20,680 nucleotides of DNA from Prevotellaceae bacterium (lineage in GTDB: Bacteria > Bacteroidota > Bacteroidia > Bacteroidales > Bacteroidaceae): positions 1-20,680 of the forward strand of contig JABZLB010000038.1 of assembly GCA_015256945.1 (NCBI GenBank), given 5' to 3'. The notes under the pieces are model-generated. The model made no database searches and had not been told where the DNA came from. It saw nothing but the letters and a program-made list of their open reading frames with translations. Position 1 is the stretch's first letter; each line of letters starts with the position of its first letter. Of the stretch, positions 14,957-20,680 are shown in pieces. The translations under genes were made by a program, and so were the position numbers.

Positions 14957-17062
14957 ATGGCAAACCGCGATTTACATTTGACCCGTAATATCGGTATCAT
15001 GGCTCATATTGATGCCGGTAAAACAACTACGTCAGAACGCATCTTGTTTTATACAGGTAAAACTCATAAAATTGGTGAGGTGCATGATGGAGCGGCCACA
15101 ATGGACTGGATGGTTCAGGAGCAGGAACGTGGTATTACTATCACGTCAGCTGCGACAACCTGCAACTGGACATGGAATAACAAAACTTATAAAATTAACT
15201 TGATTGATACTCCGGGACACGTTGACTTTACTGCAGAGGTAGAGCGTTCGTTGCGTGTGCTCGATGGTGCTATTGCTACATATTCGGCTGCTGACGGTGT
15301 TCAGCCTCAGTCGGAGACAGTATGGCGTCAAGCTGATAAATACAATGTGCCACGTATTGGTTATGTTAATAAAATGGACCGGTCTGGAGCAGATTTCTTT
15401 GAAACTGTCCGCCAGATGAATGAAATACTTGGTGCTAATCCTATTGTTATTCAGATCCCTATTGGTGCAGAAGAAAACTTTAAGGGCTTGGTAGACCTTA
15501 TTAAGATGAAAGCCATTGTATGGCATGATGAAACCATGGGGGCTGAATATGACGTTGAGGAAATTCCCGCAGAACTTGTTGATGAAGCTGAGGAATGGCG
15601 CGATAAATTGCTTGAAGGTGCAGCTAACTTCGATGACGCCTTAATGGAAAAATACTTGGAGGACCCTTCAACTATTACGGAAGAAGAAGTTATTGCAGCT
15701 GTGCGTAAGGGTACAATTGCAATGGAGTGCTGTCCAATGTTGTTAGGCTCTTCTTATAAGAATAAGGGTGTTCAGCCTTTGCTTGATTATACATGTGCTT
15801 TCCTTCCTTCACCTGTTGATACGCCGAATGTTATAGGTTTTAATCCTGAAACAGGTGAAGAAGTAGATCGTAAGCCCGATGAGAATGAACCAACATCAGC
15901 ACTTGCCTTTAAGATAGCTACTGATCCATTTATGGGCCGCTTAGTTTATTTCCGTGTCTATTCAGGTAAGGTCCAGGCAGGCTCATATGTATATAATCCT
16001 CGTTCTGGTAAGAAAGAGCGTATTAGTCGCTTGTTCCAGATGAACTCGCATCAAGAGATTCCTATGGAAAGTATTGATGCTGGAGATATTGGTGCAGGAG
16101 TAGGATTTAAGGATATTCGTACAGGTGATACGCTTTGTGACGAGAGTAAACCAATTGTACTCGAATCGATGACATTCCCTGATACTGTTATCTCAATTGC
16201 GGTTGAGCCTAAGAGTCAGGCAGATGTTGCAAAACTCGATAATGGACTTGCAAAACTTGCAGAAGAAGATCCAACCTTTACTGTTCGTACAGATGAGCAA
16301 AGCGGACAGACAATTATATCAGGTATGGGTGAGCTTCACCTTGATATTATTATAGACCGTCTGAAGAGGGAATTTAAGGTTGAATGTAATCAGGGCAAGC
16401 CACAGGTTAACTATAAGGAAGCAATTACCAAAACAGTTGAGAACTGGCGTGAGGTTTACAAGAAGCAGTCTGGTGGACGTGGTAAATTTGGTGATATTAT
16501 TGTTACCGTTGGACCAAAGGATCCAGACTTTACAGAAGATGACTTGCAGTTTGTAAACGAGGTTAAGGGTGGTAATATTCCTAAGGAGTTCATTCCTTCA
16601 GTTCAAAAAGGTTTTAAAGATGCTATGAAGAATGGTGTCTTAGGTGGTTTCCCTATGACAGATCTTAAAGTTGTACTTACTGACGGTAGTTTCCACCCTG
16701 TTGACTCTGACCAAATTTCATTTGAACTTGCTGCTCGTGCCGCATTTAAAAATGTATGCCAGAAAGCAGGTCCTGTTTTGATGGAACCTATCATGAAGGT
16801 TGAAGTTGTTACTCCAGAAGAAAATATGGGTGACGTCATTGGTGACCTGAATAAACGTCGTGGTATGGTACAGGGAATGGAAGAGGCACGTAGTGGAGCC
16901 CGTATTGTTAAGGCTATGGTTCCTCTTGCAGAAATGTTTGGATATGTAACTGCATTGCGTACTATTACTTCTGGGCGTGCTACAAGTTCAATGGAATATG
17001 ATCATCATGCACCTCTTTCACAGAATCTTGCAGATGCTGTACTTGAAGAGTTGAAGAAATAA
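14957..17062 (+). CDS. fusA: Translation elongation factor G
   Basis: This 701-residue GTPase drives translocation of tRNA and mRNA on the ribosome. GTPase motifs are intact: AHIDAGKTT (16-24, P-loop), RGITI (switch I), DTPGH (84-88, with His88 the catalytic histidine) and NKMD (138-141). The remaining EF-G domains follow, including domain II (about 300-400), domain III with GMGELHLDI, domain IV with its conserved GGRGKFGD-type segment near residue 510, and domain V ending in YDHHAPLSQNLADAVLEELKK. Length is normal. An AAAGGAAA stretch 8 nt before the ATG is a weak Shine-Dalgarno candidate. No tuf gene follows, unlike the E. coli str operon; instead the S10 cluster begins after 95 nt. Domain boundaries are approximate. 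Confidence 0.98.
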   Translation: MANRDLHLTRNIGIMAHIDAGKTTTSERILFYTGKTHKIGEVHDGAATMDWMVQEQERGITITSAATTCNWTWNNKTYKINLIDTPGHVDFTAEVERSLRVLDGAIATYSAADGVQPQSETVWRQADKYNVPRIGYVNKMDRSGADFFETVRQMNEILGANPIVIQIPIGAEENFKGLVDLIKMKAIVWHDETMGAEYDVEEIPAELVDEAEEWRDKLLEGAANFDDALMEKYLEDPSTITEEEVIAAVRKGTIAMECCPMLLGSSYKNKGVQPLLDYTCAFLPSPVDTPNVIGFNPETGEEVDRKPDENEPTSALAFKIATDPFMGRLVYFRVYSGKVQAGSYVYNPRSGKKERISRLFQMNSHQEIPMESIDAGDIGAGVGFKDIRTGDTLCDESKPIVLESMTFPDTVISIAVEPKSQADVAKLDNGLAKLAEEDPTFTVRTDEQSGQTIISGMGELHLDIIIDRLKREFKVECNQGKPQVNYKEAITKTVENWREVYKKQSGGRGKFGDIIVTVGPKDPDFTEDDLQFVNEVKGGNIPKEFIPSVQKGFKDAMKNGVLGGFPMTDLKVVLTDGSFHPVDSDQISFELAARAAFKNVCQKAGPVLMEPIMKVEVVTPEENMGDVIGDLNKRRGMVQGMEEARSGARIVKAMVPLAEMFGYVTALRTITSGRATSSMEYDHHAPLSQNLADAVLEELKK

Positions 17063-17076
17063 GAGATATTTGTAAT

Positions 17077-17130
17077 TTAGGAGTAGGCGTCTGCTTAGTA
17101 TATGACTCTTAAGTAGATGCCTAATCCTAA
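17077..17130 (+). promoter_or_regulatory. Long hairpin between fusA and rpsJ
   Basis: TTAGGAGTAGGCGTCTGCTTA (17077-17097) pairs with the segment 17110-17130 across 21 positions, with one G-A mismatch, two G-U pairs and a 12-nt loop. Only CTTTAATA follows, so the T run is poor for termination. I see no promoter box in this 95-nt spacer. It could be a partial terminator, an RNase processing site or a ribosomal-protein control site for the S10 genes downstream. Confidence 0.65.
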
Positions 17131-17157
17131 CTTTAATAACTAAATTAATTAAAATAT

Positions 17158-17463
17158 ATGAGTCAAAAGATTCGAATTAAACTGAAAAGCTATGATCATC
17201 AGCTCGTTGATAAATCGGCTGAACAGATCGTAAAAGCAGTAAAAGCAACAGATGCAATTGTGAGTGGCCCTATTCCATTGCCCACGCATAAGCGTATTTA
17301 CACTGTTAATCGTTCTACTTTCGTTAATAAGAAAGCACGTGAACAATTTCAACTTTCAGATTATAAGCGTCTGATTGATATATATAGTGCAACACCGAAG
17401 ACTGTTGATGCTTTGATGAAATTGGAACTTCCGTCAGGTGTAGAAGTTGAAATCAAAGTGTAA
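17158..17463 (+). CDS. rpsJ: 30S ribosomal protein S10
   Basis: This 101-residue protein is S10, a small-subunit head protein that also serves in transcription antitermination with NusB in other bacteria. The family pattern is clear: KIRIKLKSYDHQLVDKSAEQIV at the start, SGPIPLPTHKRIYTVNRS in the middle and IDIYSATPKTVDALMKLELPSGVEVEIKV at the end. It is the first gene of the S10 cluster and lies just downstream of the long fusA-rpsJ hairpin. No separate promoter is visible, so transcription from the str promoter is likely. The start is in an A/T-rich leader (AATTAAAATAT before ATG) without Shine-Dalgarno sequence. Confidence 0.98.
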   Translation: MSQKIRIKLKSYDHQLVDKSAEQIVKAVKATDAIVSGPIPLPTHKRIYTVNRSTFVNKKAREQFQLSDYKRLIDIYSATPKTVDALMKLELPSGVEVEIKV

Positions 17464-17519
17464 TTAGATTATCAGTTGTTTTACGAATAAATTATCATTT
17501 TATTTAAATATTTATTGAA

Positions 17520-18134
17520 ATGCCAGGATTAATTGGAAGAAAAATCGGAATGACATCCGTTTTCAGTGCCGACGGTAAAAATGTACCGTGCACTGTTATC
17601 GAAGCTGGTCCTTGTGTTGTAACGCAGATTAAAACCATTGAGAAAGACGGTTATAAAGCTGTTCAGCTGGGTTTCGGTGAGGCAAAGGAAAAAAGAACTA
17701 ATAAGCCTATGACCGGAATCTTTAAGAAAGCGGGTACAACACCAAAGAAGCACTTGGCCGAGTTCAAATTTGAGAACGAGTATAATCTCGGTGATGTTAT
17801 AACAGTTGAATTGTTTAATGACGCTGAATTCGTTGATGTAGTTGGAACTTCTAAAGGTAAAGGTTTTCAGGGCGTTGTTAAACGTCATGGCTTTGGCGGA
17901 GTTGGCCAGGCTACTCATGGACAGGATGATCGTCTGCGTAAGCCAGGTTCAATTGGTGCCTGCTCATATCCTGCAAAGGTATTTAAGGGAATGCGTATGG
18001 GTGGCCAAATGGGTGGTGATAGGGTTACAACCCAAAACCTTAAAGTATTAAAAGTGATTCCAGAGCAGAATCTTCTTATTGTGAAAGGTTCTTTTGCTGG
18101 ATGCAATGGTTCAACTGTTTTAATTGAGAAGTAA
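17520..18134 (+). CDS. rplC: 50S ribosomal protein L3
   Basis: This 204-residue protein is L3, an early assembly protein of the large subunit whose loop reaches towards the peptidyl-transferase centre. It begins MPGLIGRKIGMTSVF, the family's signature start. The conserved block KGKGFQGVVKRHGFGGVGQATHGQDDRLRKPGSIGACSYPAKVFKGMRMGG is at about 113-165 and contains the loop region whose Gln is methylated in some bacteria. The C-terminus (VKGSFAGCNGSTVLIEK) is complete. The gene is 56 nt after rpsJ. Its stop overlaps the rplD start by one base (TAATG at 18132-18136), a sign of translational coupling. Confidence 0.98.
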   Translation: MPGLIGRKIGMTSVFSADGKNVPCTVIEAGPCVVTQIKTIEKDGYKAVQLGFGEAKEKRTNKPMTGIFKKAGTTPKKHLAEFKFENEYNLGDVITVELFNDAEFVDVVGTSKGKGFQGVVKRHGFGGVGQATHGQDDRLRKPGSIGACSYPAKVFKGMRMGGQMGGDRVTTQNLKVLKVIPEQNLLIVKGSFAGCNGSTVLIEK

Positions 18135-18763
18135 TGGAAGTTAGCGTTTTAAATATCAACGGTCAGGAGACTGGGAAAAAGGTAACTTTGAATGATGCTA
18201 TCTTTGGGATTGAGCCTAACGATCATGTTCTCTATCTGGATGTTAAGCAATATCTTGCTAATCAACGTCAGGGGACTGCGAAGTCAAAGGAAAGAAGTGA
18301 GCATGCGGGTTCTACACGTAAACTTGGTCGTCAGAAAGGTGGTGGCGGAGCACGCCGAGGTGATATTAATTCACCTATCCTTGTAGGAGGTGGACGTGTT
18401 TTTGGTCCAAAGCCACGTGATTATAGTTTCAAACTGAACAAGAAAGTTAAGGTTCTTGCTCGTAAGTCTGCACTTTCATATAAAGCAAAAGATAATGATA
18501 TTATAGTTGTTGAAGACTTTAATTTTGAGGCTCCAAAGACTAAAGAGTTTGTAAATTTTGCTAAAAATCTTAAAGTTGTAGATAAAAAGGCTCTCGTTGT
18601 TTTGCCAAATATTAATAAAAATGTATATTTGTCAGCTCGTAATATACAGAGTGCAGAAGTTATGACAGCGAATGCAATTAATGCATATAAGATTTTAAAT
18701 GCAGAAGTCTTGGTTATTGCAGAGAGTTCTCTTCCAATAATTGAGAATATCTTAAATAAGTAA
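18134..18763 (+). CDS. rplD: 50S ribosomal protein L4
   Basis: This 209-residue protein is L4, which binds 23S rRNA and lines the exit tunnel; in E. coli it also represses the S10 operon. The start MEVSVLNINGQETGKKVTLNDAIFGIEPNDHVLY is typical. The conserved tunnel-loop segment GSTRKLGRQKGGGGARRGDINSPILVGGGRVFGPKPRDYSFKLNKKVK is at about residues 56-104. The C-terminal half is lysine-rich and fits the family fold. It starts within the last base of the rplC stop codon, so the two are translationally coupled. rplW follows after 17 nt. I see no E. coli-like L4-responsive leader, though the fusA-rpsJ hairpin is in the equivalent position. Confidence 0.98.
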   Translation: MEVSVLNINGQETGKKVTLNDAIFGIEPNDHVLYLDVKQYLANQRQGTAKSKERSEHAGSTRKLGRQKGGGGARRGDINSPILVGGGRVFGPKPRDYSFKLNKKVKVLARKSALSYKAKDNDIIVVEDFNFEAPKTKEFVNFAKNLKVVDKKALVVLPNINKNVYLSARNIQSAEVMTANAINAYKILNAEVLVIAESSLPIIENILNK

Positions 18764-18765
18764 TT

Positions 18766-18772
18766 AAGGAGA
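18766..18772 (+). promoter_or_regulatory. Shine-Dalgarno-like site before rplW
   Basis: AAGGAGA sits 8 nt before the rplW ATG and 2 nt after the rplD stop. A good Shine-Dalgarno sequence is unusual here: the other ribosomal-protein starts in this window have A/T-rich leaders without one. It may help reinitiation in the short rplD-rplW gap. Confidence 0.55.
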
Positions 18773-18780
18773 ATTAGAAT

Positions 18781-19074
18781 ATGGTATTTATAATTAAACC
18801 TTTGGTCACTGAGAAGCAGACTAAGATTACTGACAAACGGCCAAATCGTTATGGCTTTGTTGTTCGTCCAGAAGCTAATAAACTCCAAATTAAAAGTGAG
18901 GTTGAGAGCCTGTATCACGTTACGGTAATGGATGTGAATACGCTCCGTTATGCTGGAAAGCGGTCGAGCCGTTATACTAAGGCAGGCCTTGTTAAGGGAC
19001 AAAAGAGGTCCTTTAAGAAAGCTATCGTCACTTTAAAAGAAGGTGAAGTAATTGATTTTTACAGCAATATTTAA
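18781..19074 (+). CDS. rplW: 50S ribosomal protein L23
   Basis: This 97-residue protein is L23, located at the tunnel exit where trigger factor and the signal recognition particle dock. Family features are the opening FIIKPLVTEKQTKITDKRPNRYGFVVRPEANKLQIKSEVESLYHVTVMDVNTLRY, followed by the basic segment GKRSSRYTKAGLVKGQKRSFKKAIVTLKEGEVIDFY. Length is normal. It lies in the order rplD-rplW-rplB, with gaps of 17 and 8 nt. Confidence 0.97.
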   Translation: MVFIIKPLVTEKQTKITDKRPNRYGFVVRPEANKLQIKSEVESLYHVTVMDVNTLRYAGKRSSRYTKAGLVKGQKRSFKKAIVTLKEGEVIDFYSNI

Positions 19075-19082
19075 TATAAAAA

Positions 19083-19910
19083 ATGGCAGTACGTAAATTC
19101 AGCCCTGTTACTCCAGGGCAAAGACACAAGATTATTGGCACGTTCGAAGAGATTACTGCATCTGTGCCAGAGAAGTCTCTCGTTTACGGTAAGCGCTCTA
19201 CTGGTGGCCGAAACAATACTGGTAAAATGACTATGCGTTATATAGGCGGAGGTCATAAGAGAAAGTATCGTTTAATCGACTTCAAACGTGAGAAAGATGG
19301 TGTTCCTGCTGTAGTAAAGACAATAGAGTATGATCCTAATCGCTCTGCTCGTATAGCTCTTCTCTACTATGTGGATGGTGAAAAACGTTACATTATCGCT
19401 CCAAATGGTTTGCAGGTTGGTGCTACGTTGATGTCAGGTTCAGAAGCTGCACCTGAAGTTGGAAATTCACTTCCACTTGCAAATATTCCTGTTGGTACTG
19501 TAATTCATAATATAGAGTTACGTCCAGGTCAGGGTGCTCTATTAGTTCGTTCAGCTGGTAATTTTGCTCAGTTAACCTCTCGTGAGGGCCGTTATTGTGT
19601 TATTAAGCTTCCTTCTGGGGAGACTCGTCAGATTCTTTCTGCTTGTAAAGCTACAATTGGTAGTGTTGGTAATTCAGATCACGCTTTGGAACAGTCTGGT
19701 AAGGCTGGTCGCTCTCGTTGGTTAGGTCGTCGTCCTCATAACCGTGGTGTTGTAATGAACCCTGTTGACCACCCAATGGGTGGTGGAGAAGGCCGTCAGT
19801 CAGGTGGTCATCCACGTTCTCGTAAGGGCTTATACGCTAAGGGTCTTAAGACTCGTGCACCTAAGAAGCTCTCAAACAAGTATATAATTGAAAGAGCTAG
19901 TAAGAAGTAG
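19083..19910 (+). CDS. rplB: 50S ribosomal protein L2
   Basis: This 275-residue protein is L2, a primary 23S rRNA binder needed for subunit joining and peptidyl transfer. The N-terminus (MAVRKFSPVTPGQRHKIIGTFEEIT) and the core (NTGKMTMRYIGGGHKRKYRLIDFKR) fit the Bacteroidota version. The highly conserved C-terminal region is intact (RGVVMNPVDHPMGGGEGRQSGGHPRSRKG at about 223-251), including the essential His of NPVDHP. It starts 8 nt after rplW, so coupled translation is likely. Confidence 0.98.
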   Translation: MAVRKFSPVTPGQRHKIIGTFEEITASVPEKSLVYGKRSTGGRNNTGKMTMRYIGGGHKRKYRLIDFKREKDGVPAVVKTIEYDPNRSARIALLYYVDGEKRYIIAPNGLQVGATLMSGSEAAPEVGNSLPLANIPVGTVIHNIELRPGQGALLVRSAGNFAQLTSREGRYCVIKLPSGETRQILSACKATIGSVGNSDHALEQSGKAGRSRWLGRRPHNRGVVMNPVDHPMGGGEGRQSGGHPRSRKGLYAKGLKTRAPKKLSNKYIIERASKK

Positions 19911-19931
19911 TTAAGTTAATTAGAACAAATT

Positions 19932-20201
19932 ATGAGTCGTTCACTTAAAAAAGGTCCATATATTAACGTAAAGCTTGAAAATAAGATTCTTGCTATGAAT
20001 GAAAGTGGTAAGAAAACTGTTGTTAAAACATGGGCTAGAGCATCAATGATTTCCCCTGATTTTGTGGGACATACTGTTGCTGTTCATAATGGAAATAAAT
20101 TTATTCCTGTTTACATTACTGAGAATATGGTAGGACATCGCCTTGGCGAATTTGCGCTTACTCGTCGTTTTGGCGGCCACTCAGGCAATAATAAGAAGTA
20201 A
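19932..20201 (+). CDS. rpsS: 30S ribosomal protein S19
   Basis: This 89-residue protein is S19, part of the small-subunit head near the A-site finger and subunit bridge B1a. It begins MSRSLKKGPYINVKLENKI and contains the conserved WARASMISPDFVGHTVAVHNGNKFIPVYITENMVGHRLGEFALTRRFGGHSG, reaching the typical lysine-rich end. It lies 21 nt after rplB and 31 nt before rplV, in the standard order. Confidence 0.98.
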   Translation: MSRSLKKGPYINVKLENKILAMNESGKKTVVKTWARASMISPDFVGHTVAVHNGNKFIPVYITENMVGHRLGEFALTRRFGGHSGNNKK

Positions 20202-20232
20202 TCGGGACAACCATTTAATTAAGTAGTATAAA

Positions 20233-20637
20233 ATGGGAGCAAGAAAACATATTGCGGCTGAAAAATTGAAAGAAGCCCGTAAAAATCTTTACTTCGCAAA
20301 ACTCAATGGAGTCCCTTCATCACCGCGTAAGATGAGATATGTAGTTGATATGATACGTGGTATGGAAGTTAACCGTGCCCTTGGGGTACTTAGGTTTTCA
20401 AAAAAGCATGCTGCTGTTGATGTTGAAAAATTATTACGTTCTGCAGTTGCAAATTGGGAAGTTAAGAATGAGAGGAAAGCGGAAAATGGAGAATTGTTTG
20501 TTAGTAAAGTCTTCGTTGATGAAGGTGTTACTATGAAACGTATGAGACCTGCACCACAAGGACGTGGTTATAGGATCCGTAAGCGATCTAATCATGTTAC
20601 TTTGTTTGTAGACACCAAAACTAATGACGAAAAATAA
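20233..20637 (+). CDS. rplV: 50S ribosomal protein L22
   Basis: This 134-residue protein is L22, whose long beta-hairpin reaches into the exit tunnel. The core NGVPSSPRKMRYVVDMIRGMEVNRALGVLRFSKKHAAVDVEKLLRSAVANWE is typical, as is the hairpin segment VFVDEGVTMKRMRPAPQGRGYRIRKRSNHVTLFV (about 96-129), with no deletion or insertion of the kind linked to macrolide resistance that I can recognise. It is slightly longer than the E. coli protein (110) through a Bacteroidota-type N-terminus (MGARKHIAAEKLKEARK). rpsC starts 8 nt after its stop codon. Confidence 0.97.
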   Translation: MGARKHIAAEKLKEARKNLYFAKLNGVPSSPRKMRYVVDMIRGMEVNRALGVLRFSKKHAAVDVEKLLRSAVANWEVKNERKAENGELFVSKVFVDEGVTMKRMRPAPQGRGYRIRKRSNHVTLFVDTKTNDEK

Positions 20638-20645
20638 TAAATAGA

Positions 20646-20680
20646 ATGGGACAGAAAGTTAATCCAATAAGCAACCGTCT
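20646..20680 (+). CDS. rpsC: 30S ribosomal protein S3, N-terminal fragment cut by the window
   Basis: Only 35 nt are visible, reading MGQKVNPISNR, the typical S3 start (MGQKVNPxxxR). The position directly after rplV is where rpsC belongs in the S10 cluster. The rest lies beyond the window edge. Confidence 0.93.
   Translation, partial: MGQKVNPISNR

Overview
This window is mostly a housekeeping chromosomal segment from a member of Bacteroidota, most likely order Bacteroidales and plausibly a Prevotella-like genus. Several signs point there. The promoters have the Bacteroidota form TTTG - about 20 nt - TAnnTTTG rather than -35/-10 boxes. Start codons sit in A/T-rich leaders, mostly without a Shine-Dalgarno sequence. 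A DUF3467-type protein follows rpoC. The str and S10 ribosomal clusters are contiguous with no tuf gene between them. The surface leucine-rich-repeat protein has the C-terminal tail common in this order. Genus-level placement is an inference.

Layout, all genes on the + strand. (1) 15-8755: rplL, rpoB and rpoC, the end of the L7/L12-RNA polymerase operon, with a terminator-like attenuator between rplL and rpoB and a very clean terminator after rpoC. (2) 9285-9746: a one-gene unit (promoter, DUF3467 protein, terminator). (3) 9747-11027: about 1.3 kb in which I recognise no gene, but which holds an 83-nt GC-rich compound palindrome and a G7 tract just before the next promoter. (4) 11034-13533: an accessory pair, a secreted BspA-like leucine-rich-repeat protein and a 69-residue small protein, closed by a terminator. 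(5) 13740-17062: the str operon (rpsL, rpsG, fusA) with its own promoter, a structured leader and two hairpins between rpsL and rpsG. (6) 17077-20680: a long hairpin and then the S10 operon (rpsJ, rplC, rplD, rplW, rplB, rpsS, rplV and the first codons of rpsC, cut by the window edge).

The housekeeping genes encode the stalk of the ribosome, the two large RNA polymerase subunits, the S12 and S7 proteins of the small subunit, elongation factor G, and the first proteins of the S10 cluster. Their products look full length, with catalytic and zinc-binding residues intact. The unexplained content lies between genes: candidate RNA regulators in the gaps before rpoB, rpsL, rpsG and rpsJ, the GC-rich palindrome, and the accessory surface-protein/small-protein pair placed between rpoBC and the str operon. 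I see no CRISPR array, tRNA, rRNA, insertion sequence or phage gene.
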